From: Streptomyces sp. CMB-StM0423
Lineage (GTDB): Bacteria; Actinomycetota; Actinomycetes; Streptomycetales; Streptomycetaceae
Reading direction: 5' to 3'
DNA: 64,000 nt
Assembly (NCBI RefSeq): GCF_002847285.1
Contig: NZ_CP025407.1
Span: forward strand, 2,978,501-3,042,500
The notes under the pieces are model-generated. The model saw nothing but the letters and a program-made list of their open reading frames with translations. It had not been told where the DNA came from and did no database searches. Every line of letters starts with the position of its first letter. Within the stretch, counting starts at the first letter, position 1. Below, piece by piece: positions 1 to 8,291 of the stretch. A program made the translations under genes and the position numbers.

Positions 1-639
1 CGCCTGGTACGCGCCCGCGAACTCCGCGCCGGTGACGCCGGAGCCGACGACGATCAGCTCCTCGGGCAGCTCGTCGAGGTCGTAGACCTGCTTCCAGTTC
101 AGGATCCGCTCGCCGTCGGGCTGCGCGTCGGGCAGCTCGCGCGGGCTGCCGCCGGTGGCGACCAGCACCGCGTCCGCGACCAGCTCCGCCGGCTCGCCCG
201 CGGCGGCCCCGGTCACCCGGACCGTGCGCGAGCCGTCCGGGGCCTGCTGCGGCGAGACGCTCGCGCGGCCCCGTACGACCCGGCCGCCGGCGCGCGTCAC
301 GCTCGTGGTGATGTCCTCGGACTGGGCCAGCGCCAGCCGCTTCACCCGGGCGTTGACCTTGCCCAGGTCCACGCCGACGACGCGGGCGGCCTGCTTCTCC
401 GGAGGCGTGTCGTCCGCGACGATGATGCCCAGCTCCTCGTACGAGGAGTCGAAGGTCGTCATCACCTCCGCGGTGGCGATCAGCGTCTTCGACGGCACGC
501 AGTCGGTGAGCACCGACGCACCGCCCAGGCCGCCGCAGTCGACGACCGTCACCTCCGCGCCGAGCTGCGCGGCGACGAGCGCCGCCTCGTACCCGCCGGG
601 GCCTCCACCGATGATCACGATCCGAGTCACGTACCCCAT
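1..639 (-). CDS. LpdA-type flavoprotein (NAD(P)H:quinone reductase-like), 3' end outside window
   Basis: First 213 codons of a flavin-dependent pyridine nucleotide-disulfide oxidoreductase; the rest lies beyond base 1. The N-terminus carries RIVIIGGGPGGYEAA, a GxGxxG Rossmann FAD site. It is followed by GGASVLTDCVPSKT, where dihydrolipoamide dehydrogenases have CxxxxC. Only the second Cys is present, as in actinobacterial LpdA-type quinone reductases, so quinone reduction is more likely than a true E3 role (inference). Two starts are possible: ATG at 639, or in-frame GTG at 630 giving VTRIVIIGGG, the form usually annotated in Streptomyces. The gene is divergent from the nucleoside phosphorylase, with about 100 bp between them. 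Confidence 0.85.
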   Translation of the reverse strand, partial: MGYVTRIVIIGGGPGGYEAALVAAQLGAEVTVVDCGGLGGASVLTDCVPSKTLIATAEVMTTFDSSYEELGIIVADDTPPEKQAARVVGVDLGKVNARVKRLALAQSEDITTSVTRAGGRVVRGRASVSPQQAPDGSRTVRVTGAAAGEPAELVADAVLVATGGSPRELPDAQPDGERILNWKQVYDLDELPEELIVVGSGVTGAEFAGAYQA

Positions 640-701
640 TGTCCCCCGCCGCGGCCGGCGGCTCCCGCGCGGGGCGGCGGGCGTCCAGTGGGGGGCCGCT
701 T

Positions 702-713
702 CTACGCGCGTAG
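702..713. promoter_or_regulatory. 12-bp palindrome CTACGCGCGTAG, candidate nucleoside-regulon operator (copy 1)
   Basis: Perfect 12-bp palindrome lying 26 nt before the GTG start of the purine nucleoside phosphorylase gene. A -10-like TAGGCT follows at about 725-730, which places the palindrome near the -35 position and fits a leaderless transcript, as no Shine-Dalgarno precedes 739. Exact copies lie at 15842 and 20775 and near copies at 4719 and 19609, all before nucleoside genes. The regulator is not identified. Confidence 0.7.
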
Positions 714-738
714 GGGGTGACGGGCTAGGCTCGTCCGC

Positions 739-1545
739 GTGAACGCATCCACTCCGCACGCCGCCCCCGACGCGGCGGCCGCCGCCGACCGCCTCCGCGA
801 GCTCACCGGGGCCGAAACCCACGACGTCGCCCTCGTGATGGGCTCCGGCTGGGTACCGGCGGCGGAAGCGCTGGGCGCGCCAGAGCACGAGCTGCGCATC
901 ACCGACCTGCCCGGCTTCCCGCCGCCCGCGGTGGAGGGCCACGCCGGGCGGATCCGCTCGTACCGGCTGGGCGACAAACGGGTGCTGGTCTTCCTCGGCC
1001 GTACGCACTACTACGAGGGCCACGGCGTCGCCGCCGTGGCGCACGGCGTGCGCACGGCCGCGGCGGCGGGCTGCAAGACCGTGGTGCTCACCAACGGCTG
1101 CGGCGGGCTGCGCGAGGGCATGCGGCCGGGCCAGCCGGTGCTGATCGGGGACCACATCAACCTCACCGCGTCCTCGCCGATCGAGGGCGCGCACTTCGTC
1201 GACCTGACGGATCTGTACTCGCCGCGGCTGCGGGCGCTGTGCAAGCAGGTGGACCCCAGCCTGGAAGAGGGCGTCTACGCCCAGTTGCCAGGACCTCACT
1301 ACGAGACGCCGGCCGAGATCGAGATGCTCCGCCGCCTCGGCGCCGACCTGGTGGGCATGTCGACGGTCCTGGAGGCCATCGCGGCCCGCGAGGCGGGCGC
1401 CGAGGTGCTGGGGATCTCGCTGGTGACGAACCTGGCGGCGGGCATGACCGGCGAGCCGCTGAGCCACGAGGAGGTACTTCAGGCGGGGCGCGACTCGGCG
1501 GCGCGGATGGGCGGGCTGCTGGCCGAGGTGCTGCGCCGGGTGTGA
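739..1545 (+). CDS. punA: Purine nucleoside phosphorylase (trimeric class)
   Basis: 268 aa, the usual length for trimeric PNPs. It splits (deoxy)inosine and (deoxy)guanosine with phosphate into base and (deoxy)ribose-1-phosphate in the cytoplasm. The sequence shows MGSGW near residue 33 (phosphate loop), [10 protein letters not shown] around residue 90, NGCGGLR, the base-site region [15 protein letters not shown] and VTNLAAG near the C-terminus, in family order. The GTG start lacks a Shine-Dalgarno and probably sits at the 5' end of the mRNA. The phosphomutase that would take its sugar phosphate follows 116 bp downstream on the same strand. The CTACGCGCGTAG site just upstream suggests control together with the other nucleoside genes. 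Confidence 0.93.
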   Translation: MNASTPHAAPDAAAAADRLRELTGAETHDVALVMGSGWVPAAEALGAPEHELRITDLPGFPPPAVEGHAGRIRSYRLGDKRVLVFLGRTHYYEGHGVAAVAHGVRTAAAAGCKTVVLTNGCGGLREGMRPGQPVLIGDHINLTASSPIEGAHFVDLTDLYSPRLRALCKQVDPSLEEGVYAQLPGPHYETPAEIEMLRRLGADLVGMSTVLEAIAAREAGAEVLGISLVTNLAAGMTGEPLSHEEVLQAGRDSAARMGGLLAEVLRRV

Positions 1546-1661
1546 AGCTTGCGCCGGGCGTGCAGCTTCAGGCGGTACGCGCCGGGGCGTACGCCGCGAC
1601 GGGCCGGGGACGACCAGCCGGGACGGACGGAGAAGACGACAGTGACTGAGGACGGCAACCG

Positions 1662-3365
1662 GTGACTACAGACGCTGCCGGCGAACCCGCCGCGCTCGCC
1701 GCCCGGGCCGGGGCCTGGCTCGCCGAGGACCCCGACCCCGACACCCGCGCCGAGCTGGCGGCCCTGCTGCGGGCCGGCGACACCGCCGCCCTGGCGGACC
1801 GCTTCGCCGGCACGCTGCAGTTCGGCACCGCCGGGCTCCGCGGTGAGCTGGGCGCGGGGCCGATGCGGATGAACCGGGCCGTCGTCATCCGCGCCGCCGC
1901 GGGGCTGGCCGCGTACCTGAACGAGCAGGGCGCGGGCGGCGGCCTGGTGGTCGTCGGTTACGACGCCCGGCACAAGAGCCACGCCTTCGCCGAGGACACC
2001 GCGGCCGTCATGACCGGCGCCGGCTTCCGGGCCGCGGTCCTGCCCCGCCCGCTGCCGACGCCGGTGCTGGCCTTCGCGATCCGGCACCTCGGCGCGGTCG
2101 CCGGCGTCACCGTCACCGCCAGCCACAACCCGCCGCGGGACAACGGCTACAAGGTCTACCTCGGCGGCGGCTCGCAGATCGTCCCGCCCGCGGACGCCGG
2201 GATCGCCGAGGCCATCGCGGCGGTGGGCCCGCTCGCGGACGTGCCCCGTCCGGCGGACGGCTGGGAGCTGCTGGGCGAGGAGGTCGTGGAGGCGTACCTC
2301 GACCGGGCCGCCGCGGTCGTCACCGCGGGCGGCCCCCGTGACGTACGGACCGTGCACACCGCGCTGCACGGCGTCGGCGGCGCCACCCTCGCCGCCGCCT
2401 TCACCCGCGCCGGCTTCCCGGCCCCGGTGCAGGTCGCGGCGCAGGCGGAGCCGGACCCGGACTTCCCGACCGTCGCGTTCCCCAACCCGGAGGAGCCGGG
2501 CGCGATGGACCTGGCGTTCGCCACGGCCCGCGCGGCGGGGGACGGGGACGTCGACGCGATCATCGCCAACGACCCCGACGCGGACCGCTGCGCGGTGGCC
2601 GTACCGGACGCGGCGGCGGACGGCGGCGCGGGCTGGCGGATGCTGCGCGGCGACGAGGTCGGCGCCCTGCTGGCCACGCACCTCGTACGGAAAGGGGCCG
2701 CGGGCACCTTCGCCGCGTCCATCGTCTCCTCGTCGCTCATGGGCCGGATCGCGCGGGCCGCGGGCCTGCCGTACGAGGAGACGCTGACCGGCTTCAAGTG
2801 GCTGGCCCGGGTCGACGGCCTGCGCTACGCCTACGAGGAGGCCCTCGGCTACTGCGTCGACCCGGCCGGCGTCCGCGACAAGGACGGCATCACCGCGGCC
2901 CTGCTCGTCGCGGAGCTGGCGGCGGAGCTGAAGGCGGCGGGCCGTACGCTCCAGGACCTGCTGGACGACATCGCGGTGGAGCACGGGCTGCACGCCACGG
3001 ACCAGCTCTCCGTCCGCGTGGAGGACCTGGACGTGATCGCGACGGCGATGCGGCGCCTCCGCACGGCCCCGCCCCGCTCGGCGGCGGGCCTGCGGGTGAC
3101 GCTGGCCGAGGACCTGTCGAAGGGCACCCCGGCGCTGCCCCCGACGGACGGCCTCCGCTACACCCTGGGGGGCGACGAGGCCCGGGGCGTGGCAGCGGCG
3201 CGGGTGATCGTCCGCCCGAGCGGCACGGAGCCGAAGCTGAAGTGCTACCTGGAGGCCGTGATCCCGGTCCCGGCCGGCCACCCGGGCCTCCCGGCGGCAC
3301 GGGCGACCGCGACGGCGGTCCTGGCGGAACTCAAGACGGACCTGTCCACGGCAGCCGGCCTCTGA
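1662..3365 (+). CDS. Alpha-D-phosphohexomutase superfamily enzyme, PGM2/phosphopentomutase-like
   Basis: 567 aa. All four superfamily motifs are visible: the phosphoserine loop VTASHNPP (Ser about 154), the metal loop DPDADR (about 304-309), the sugar-specificity loop YEEALGYCVDP, and the phosphate-binding loop RPSGTEPKLKCY near the C-terminus. Such genes are usually named phosphomannomutase (manB). However, DNGYKVY after the Ser loop and EEALGY instead of GEExSG resemble the PGM2 branch, whose human member is a phosphopentomutase. Lying between PNP and deoxyribose-phosphate aldolase, it most plausibly turns (deoxy)ribose-1-phosphate into the 5-phosphate. That specific activity is inference; the family assignment is firm. 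The GTG start at 1662 gives a normal N-terminus. Confidence 0.88.
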   Translation: MTTDAAGEPAALAARAGAWLAEDPDPDTRAELAALLRAGDTAALADRFAGTLQFGTAGLRGELGAGPMRMNRAVVIRAAAGLAAYLNEQGAGGGLVVVGYDARHKSHAFAEDTAAVMTGAGFRAAVLPRPLPTPVLAFAIRHLGAVAGVTVTASHNPPRDNGYKVYLGGGSQIVPPADAGIAEAIAAVGPLADVPRPADGWELLGEEVVEAYLDRAAAVVTAGGPRDVRTVHTALHGVGGATLAAAFTRAGFPAPVQVAAQAEPDPDFPTVAFPNPEEPGAMDLAFATARAAGDGDVDAIIANDPDADRCAVAVPDAAADGGAGWRMLRGDEVGALLATHLVRKGAAGTFAASIVSSSLMGRIARAAGLPYEETLTGFKWLARVDGLRYAYEEALGYCVDPAGVRDKDGITAALLVAELAAELKAAGRTLQDLLDDIAVEHGLHATDQLSVRVEDLDVIATAMRRLRTAPPRSAAGLRVTLAEDLSKGTPALPPTDGLRYTLGGDEARGVAAARVIVRPSGTEPKLKCYLEAVIPVPAGHPGLPAARATATAVLAELKTDLSTAAGL

Positions 3366-3404
3366 CACCCCGGCCGGACGCCGGGGCACCACCGCGGCAT
3401 GCGC

Positions 3405-3680
3405 TCAGTCGCTGTAGTGGTAGCGGGCTTTGAGGATCTTCACTTCCTGTCGTCGGCGCGATAGACGAGGCGGTGTTCGTCGTCGATGCGACGGGACCAG
3501 TAGCCCGAAAGGTCTGCCTTGAGAGGTTCGGGTTTGCCGATACCTTCGAAGGGGGTGCGCTGGATCCCGGCGATGAGGCGGGTGATCCTCCGGGCCTTCT
3601 TACGGTCCGAGGCCAGCCAGAACAGGAAGTCCTCCCACCCGTCAGTCGGGGATGCCGCGCAGCGGGCTGCTGACGTACGG
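3405..3680 (-). pseudogene. Txe/YoeB-family toxin remnant, frameshifted and without a proper start
   Basis: Reading leftward, [19 protein letters not shown], then [16 protein letters not shown], then [13 protein letters not shown] are unmistakable YoeB/Txe ribosome-dependent mRNA interferase sequence. The frame stops at 3440 after DDRK. Shifted by two bases, the same strand reads [13 protein letters not shown] then stop at 3405, which is the missing C-terminus with the conserved RYHY. One indel near 3443 has therefore split the gene. The expected MxxxF N-terminus has no start codon either: the sequence before TDGWEDF is degenerate, and no YefM-type antitoxin is recognisable upstream (3681-3937 holds no supported gene). 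A sequencing error could explain the frameshift but not the missing start and partner. Confidence 0.8.
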
Positions 3681-3937
3681 GACCGGGTCAACGAGCTGAA
3701 CCGGCAGGCCGGCGTCGCCGGAGGTCGGCTCGACACGAGCCCGTGCCATCCCGTTTCCCGCCCCGTCTCCCCGTATCCGCCGCCGCCAAGGCCCCCACTG
3801 ACGCGGCCGGTCATGCCGCCGCAAGCACAATCTATGGAGATGCGGGCGGCGCAAGGAGAAATCAGGGGGTACAGCGGCGACCTCTCACGACGAAGTTGCC
3901 CCTGGGTCACGGGACGTCATGAGCGGCGGAGGCTGCG

Positions 3938-4621
3938 CTAGCCCACGGCGATGGCGATGATCAGGGCCAGGCTGCCCGCGATGGCGGGACCCAGGATCTC
4001 GTACGCCCAGCGCACCGAGACCGGCCCCTGCGCGCCTTCGCGGTCGGCGTACGTGTGCGCCAGCTCGCGCAGCTCGCGGATCGACTTGTCGGCCATCGGC
4101 GTCAGGTCGCCCGCCGAGGGGTCCAGGTCCCCGGCGCCCGTGCCGCCGGGGCGGCGCATCGCCGGGTCGGACAGGGCCGTGCGGCTGGACGGGCTGAAGA
4201 GCCCGCCGCCGCCGGCCGCGCGGTCCCGGCGGCGGTTGGCCCGCTTGCGGGCGCGCAGCGAGACGGGGATGGCCCACATCTGGTACTTGGCGTCCTCGGT
4301 GACGACCTCGCTGGAGTAGCCCGCCCGGATCTCCTCGACCCGGCCCCACGGCACCACGATCGTGCGGAACGGGTTGCGCACCCGCAGCCGCTCCTCGCCC
4401 GCGTACACCACGGGGCGCAGCGTCAGCGACACCACCATCGGCACCCCGGCGACCAGCGCCGCCACCGCGATCGCCCGCGCCTGCCCGCTGCCGCGGACCA
4501 GGGCGTCCGCGCCGAGCCAGCCGCCGAGGACGAGCAGCAGCACACCGGCGGCGATGCCCGCGACGGAGCGGTAGGCGCGGTCGGCGTACTTCGGCCGGGT
4601 GTCCGGGGTGTCCTTGCTCAT
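3938..4621 (-). CDS. PH-domain membrane protein (bacterial PH-like)
   Basis: 227 aa from ATG at 4621 (MSKDTPDTRPKYADRAY). Upstream in-frame codons give an implausible leader, so this start was chosen. Two hydrophobic segments near residues 17-37 (SVAGIAAGVLLLVLGGW) and 46-65 are followed by a soluble part with RNPFRTIVVPWGRVEEI, typical of actinobacterial bPH/DUF3093-like envelope proteins, and the C-terminus ends in a further hydrophobic stretch. The function is unknown. It is divergent from deoC and co-directional with the toxin remnant. Confidence 0.75.
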   Translation of the reverse strand: MSKDTPDTRPKYADRAYRSVAGIAAGVLLLVLGGWLGADALVRGSGQARAIAVAALVAGVPMVVSLTLRPVVYAGEERLRVRNPFRTIVVPWGRVEEIRAGYSSEVVTEDAKYQMWAIPVSLRARKRANRRRDRAAGGGGLFSPSSRTALSDPAMRRPGGTGAGDLDPSAGDLTPMADKSIRELRELAHTYADREGAQGPVSVRWAYEILGPAIAGSLALIIAIAVG

Positions 4622-4718
4622 GCCGCCGATTGTGCCCGACGGCTCCGGAATCCGGACATCGCGCCGGCATTGCGGTCGCGCATCGATCCGCCAGGACCGT
4701 ATGCCCACTCCCGGGACG

Positions 4719-4730
4719 CTACGCGGGTAG
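4719..4730. promoter_or_regulatory. Near copy of the nucleoside-regulon palindrome (CTACGCGGGTAG) before deoC
   Basis: Differs from CTACGCGCGTAG at one central base. The end of the site runs into TAGATATGCT, a likely -10 region. The GTG codons at 4741 and 4744 lie at the right distance to be the transcript 5' end, so the site would overlap the promoter core. Confidence 0.55.
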
Positions 4731-4743
4731 ATATGCTCGTGTG

Positions 4744-5718
4744 GTGACCATGCCCCGCATACCCACCGCAGCCGCGGGCCCACCGGCGTCCCTCGCGGAC
4801 GTGACGGCCTCCGACGGCGCGCTCCGCCGCTTCCTGCACGGTCTGCCCGGCGTCGACCCGGTCGGCCTGGAGGCCCGCGCCGCCGCCCTGGGCACCCGCT
4901 CCATCAAGACGACCGCCAAGGCGTACGCGCTGGACCTGGCGGTCTCGATGATCGACCTGACCACGCTGGAGGGCTCCGACACCCCCGGCAAGGTGCGCGC
5001 GCTGTGCGCCAAGGCCCGTACCCCCGACCCCACGGACCGGACGACGCCCGAGGTCGCGGCCGTCTGCGTCTACCCGGACCTGGCCGCCGTCGCCGCCGAG
5101 GCGCTGGCCGGCTCCGGCGTCAAGGTCGCCTCGGTGGCCACCGCCTTCCCCTCCGGGCGGGCGGCGCTGGAGGTGAAGCTCGCCGACACCCGGGCGGCGC
5201 TGGCCGCGGGCGCCGACGAGATCGACATGGTCATCGACCGCGGCGCGTTCCTCGCCGGCCGCTATCTGGAGGTCTACGAGCAGATCCGCGCGGTGCGGCA
5301 GGCCGCCGCCGGCGCCCGGCTGAAGGTGATCTTCGAGACCGGCGAGCTGTCCACGTACGACAACATCCGCCGGGCGAGCTGGCTCGGCATGCTGGCGGGC
5401 GCCGACTTCATCAAGACCTCGACCGGCAAGGTCGGCGTGAACGCCACCCCCGCCAACACCCTGGTCCTGCTCGAAGCCGTCCGGGACTACCGCGCGGCCA
5501 CCGGCGTGCAGGTCGGCGTGAAGCCCGCGGGCGGCATCCGCACGGCCAAGGACGCGGTGAAGTTCCTGGTGCTGGTCAACGAGACCGCCGGGGACGACTG
5601 GCTGGACAACCGCTGGTTCCGCTTCGGCGCCTCCAGCCTGCTCAACGACCTGCTCATGCAGCGCCAGAAGCTGCGCACCGGCCGCTACTCCGGCCCCGAC
5701 TACGTGACCGTGGACTAG
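4744..5718 (+). CDS. deoC: 2-Deoxyribose-5-phosphate aldolase (DERA)
   Basis: About 324 aa. It cleaves 2-deoxyribose-5-phosphate into glyceraldehyde-3-phosphate and acetaldehyde. The Schiff-base lysine is in DFIKTSTGK (Lys about 224); KVIFETGEL, EIDMVIDRGAF and VGVKPAGGIRT are further DeoC/Fba-fold signatures. The actinobacterial N-terminal extension ALRRFLHGLPGVD is present. Possible starts are GTG 4741, GTG 4744 and ATG 4750; none has a good Shine-Dalgarno, so a leaderless GTG is likely. The aldehyde dehydrogenase 16 bp downstream would consume the acetaldehyde. Confidence 0.95.
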   Translation: MTMPRIPTAAAGPPASLADVTASDGALRRFLHGLPGVDPVGLEARAAALGTRSIKTTAKAYALDLAVSMIDLTTLEGSDTPGKVRALCAKARTPDPTDRTTPEVAAVCVYPDLAAVAAEALAGSGVKVASVATAFPSGRAALEVKLADTRAALAAGADEIDMVIDRGAFLAGRYLEVYEQIRAVRQAAAGARLKVIFETGELSTYDNIRRASWLGMLAGADFIKTSTGKVGVNATPANTLVLLEAVRDYRAATGVQVGVKPAGGIRTAKDAVKFLVLVNETAGDDWLDNRWFRFGASSLLNDLLMQRQKLRTGRYSGPDYVTVD

Positions 5719-5734
5719 AGGGGGTCCGAGCCGC

Positions 5735-7177
5735 ATGACCGCAGAACACAAGCTCTTCGCCTACGCGCCCGCGCCCGAGTCCCGCTCGGTCGTCGACATC
5801 GCGCCCAGTTACGGCCTGTTCGTCGACGGCGAGTTCGCCGAGGCCGCCGACGGCAAGGTCTTCAAGTCCGTCGCCCCGGCGACCGAGGAGGTGCTCTCCG
5901 AGGTCGCGCGGGCCGGCGAGGCGGACGTCGAGCGGGCGGTCGCCGCCGCCCGGCGGGCGTTCACCTCCTGGTCGGCGCTGCCGGGCGCGGAGCGCGGCAA
6001 GTACCTGTTCCGTATCGCCCGCATCATCCAGGAGCGCTCGCGCGAGCTGGCGGTGCTGGAGACGCTGGACAACGGCAAGCCGATCCGGGAGACCCGGGAC
6101 GCCGACCTGCCGCTGGTCGCCGCGCACTTCTTCTACTACGCGGGCTGGGCGGACAAGCTCGGCCATGCCGGCTTCGGCCCCGAGCCGAAGCCGCTGGGCG
6201 TCGCGGGCCAGGTCATCCCGTGGAACTTCCCGCTGCTGATGCTCGCCTGGAAGATCGCCCCGGCACTGGCCTGCGGCAACACCGTGGTGCTCAAGCCCGC
6301 CGAGACCACCCCGCTGTCCGCGCTGTTCTTCGCCGACATCTGCCGCCAGGCCGGCCTGCCCCGCGGGGTGGTCAACATCCTGCCGGGCTACGGGGACGCG
6401 GGCGCCGCGCTCGTCGCGCACCCGGACGTCGACAAGGTCGCGTTCACCGGCTCCACGGCCGTCGGCAAGGAGATCGCCAGGTCCGTCGCCGGCACGGACA
6501 AGCGGCTCACGCTGGAGCTGGGCGGCAAGGGCGCCAACATCGTCTTCGACGACGCGCCCATCGACCAGGCCGTCGAGGGCATCGTCGGCGGCATCTTCTT
6601 CAACCAGGGCCAGGTCTGCTGCGCGGGCTCCCGGCTGCTGGTGCAGGAGTCGGTGGCCGACGAGCTGCTGGAGTCGCTGAAGCGGCGGCTCACCACGCTG
6701 CGGCTGGGCGACCCGCTGGACAAGAACACCGACATCGGCGCCATCAACTCCGCCGAGCAGCTCGCCCGGATCACGGAGCTGGCGGACGCCGGCGACGCGG
6801 AGGGCGCGCAGCGCTGGACGGCGCCCTGCGAACTGCCCGGCAGCGGCTACTGGTTCGCGCCGACGCTCTTCACCGGCGTCACGCAGGCGCACCGCATCGC
6901 GCGCGACGAGATCTTCGGCCCGGTGCTGTCGGTGCTGACGTTCCGTACCCCCGCGGAAGCGGTCGCGAAGGCCAACAACACGCCGTACGGGCTGTCCGCC
7001 GGGGTGTGGACGGAGAAGGGCTCGCGGATCCTGGCGGTGGCCGACCGGCTGCGGGCGGGCGTCGTGTGGGCGAACACGTTCAACAAGTTCGATCCGACCT
7101 CGCCGTTCGGCGGCTACAAGGAGTCGGGCTTCGGCCGCGAGGGCGGCCGCCACGGGCTGGAGGCGTACCTGCGATGA
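5735..7177 (+). CDS. NAD(P)-dependent aldehyde dehydrogenase
   Basis: 480 aa, normal length. It shows IPWNFPLLMLAWK (cofactor), FTGSTAVGK (Rossmann), the catalytic Glu in ELGGKGANIVF (about 259) and the catalytic Cys in NQGQVCCAGSR (about 295), with the C-terminal FGGYKESGFGREGG. In the deoC operon the natural substrate is probably acetaldehyde from deoxyribose, oxidised to acetate; this is inference from context. Good GGGGTCCGAGCC-type spacing precedes ATG 5735, and the stop overlaps the next start (ATGA). Confidence 0.92.
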   Translation: MTAEHKLFAYAPAPESRSVVDIAPSYGLFVDGEFAEAADGKVFKSVAPATEEVLSEVARAGEADVERAVAAARRAFTSWSALPGAERGKYLFRIARIIQERSRELAVLETLDNGKPIRETRDADLPLVAAHFFYYAGWADKLGHAGFGPEPKPLGVAGQVIPWNFPLLMLAWKIAPALACGNTVVLKPAETTPLSALFFADICRQAGLPRGVVNILPGYGDAGAALVAHPDVDKVAFTGSTAVGKEIARSVAGTDKRLTLELGGKGANIVFDDAPIDQAVEGIVGGIFFNQGQVCCAGSRLLVQESVADELLESLKRRLTTLRLGDPLDKNTDIGAINSAEQLARITELADAGDAEGAQRWTAPCELPGSGYWFAPTLFTGVTQAHRIARDEIFGPVLSVLTFRTPAEAVAKANNTPYGLSAGVWTEKGSRILAVADRLRAGVVWANTFNKFDPTSPFGGYKESGFGREGGRHGLEAYLR

Positions 7178-8070
7178 CACAGGCGGATGCGAGGCTGTCG
7201 GTCCTCAAGACCTACAAGCTGTACGTGGGCGGGAAGTTCCCCCGCTCGGAGAGCGGGCGGGTGTACGAGGTGACCGACGCGAAGGGCCGCTGGCTCGCCA
7301 ACGCGCCCCGCGCCTCCCGCAAGGACGCCCGGGACGCGGTGGTCGCCGCCCGCAAGGCCGTCGCCGGCTGGTCGGGCGCCACGGCGTACAACCGCGGCCA
7401 GGTGCTCTACCGGGTGGCGGAGATGCTCCAGGGGCGGCGCGAGCAGTACGTCGCGGAGGTCGCCGACGCCGAGGGCCTGTCGAAGGCCAAGTCGGCGGCG
7501 CAGGTGGACGCGGCGATCGACCGCTGGGTCTGGTACGCGGGCTGGACCGACAAGATCGCCCAGGTCGCCGGCGGCGGAAACCCGGTCGCCGGACCGTACT
7601 TCAACCTCTCCGCGCCGGAGCCGACGGGCGTCGTCGCCGTCGTGGCGCCGCAGGAGTCGGCGCTGCTGGGACTGGTGTCGGTGCTGGCGCCGGTGATCGC
7701 CACGGGCAACGCGGCGGTGGTCGTCGCCGCGGAGGAGCGGCCGCTGCCGGCGCTGTCGCTGGCGGAGGTGCTGGCCACGTCGGACGTACCCGGGGGGGTC
7801 GTCAACGTGCTCTCGGGGCGTACCGCGGAGATCGCGCCGACGCTGGCCGCGCACCAGGACGTCAACGCCATCGACCTGACGGGCGCGGACGCGGAGCTGG
7901 CGCGCGAGCTGGAGGTCGCGGCGGCGGACAACCTGAAGCGGGTGCTGCGCCCGCGGCCGCCGTACGACTGGACGGCGGACCCGGGGACGGGCCGGCTGAC
8001 GGCGTTCCTGGAGACGAAGACGGTCTGGCACCCGACGGGCAGCCTGGGCGTGAGCGGCTCGGCCTACTAG
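7174..8070 (+). CDS. Short aldehyde-dehydrogenase-like protein lacking the catalytic core
   Basis: 298 aa, about 180 shorter than a normal ALDH. Residues 1 to about 250 follow the N-terminal, cofactor-binding half (YKLYVGGKFPRSESGRVYEV, GVVAVVAPQESALLGL). The protein then jumps to a tail, FLETKTVWHPTG, that resembles the extreme ALDH C-terminus. Neither ELGGK with its Glu nor GQxC with its Cys is present, so it should not oxidise aldehydes by itself. It is translationally coupled to the full-length ALDH (ATGA at 7174-7177). It could be a non-catalytic partner subunit or a decayed duplicate; the clean frame and normal codon use argue for a retained function. Confidence 0.85.
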   Translation: MTQADARLSVLKTYKLYVGGKFPRSESGRVYEVTDAKGRWLANAPRASRKDARDAVVAARKAVAGWSGATAYNRGQVLYRVAEMLQGRREQYVAEVADAEGLSKAKSAAQVDAAIDRWVWYAGWTDKIAQVAGGGNPVAGPYFNLSAPEPTGVVAVVAPQESALLGLVSVLAPVIATGNAAVVVAAEERPLPALSLAEVLATSDVPGGVVNVLSGRTAEIAPTLAAHQDVNAIDLTGADAELARELEVAAADNLKRVLRPRPPYDWTADPGTGRLTAFLETKTVWHPTGSLGVSGSAY

Positions 8071-8091
8071 CCGGCCGCCCCGGCCCTGGTA

Positions 8092-8138
8092 ACGAGCCGG
8101 GGCCGGACGCACCCCCCGCGCGTCCGGCCCCGGCTCGT
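8092..8138. terminator. Strong bidirectional hairpin between the ALDH operon and sigQ
   Basis: 19-bp perfect stem (ACGAGCCGGGGCCGGACGC with its complement) and a 9-nt loop, between convergent genes. A long C-run tract follows (8138-8280). Confidence 0.85.
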
Positions 8139-8291
8139 CCCCCGATCCCCCGTTCCCCCCGAGCCCCCACGGGCACCCCCCGGCCCCGTACGGTCTCGCG
8201 GTCCTCCCCCCGTTCCCCCGTTATCCCCCGATTTCCCCCCGTTTTTCCCCTCCCGTGGCCCCGGGTCCCCCCGTCCCGGTCATCGGCCCCT

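Noticed and set aside
1479..3392. 637-codon minus-strand open frame opposite the phosphomutase
   Set aside because: Arg/Ala/Gly-rich shadow with no domain, complementary to a gene with clear motifs; typical antisense openness of high-GC DNA.
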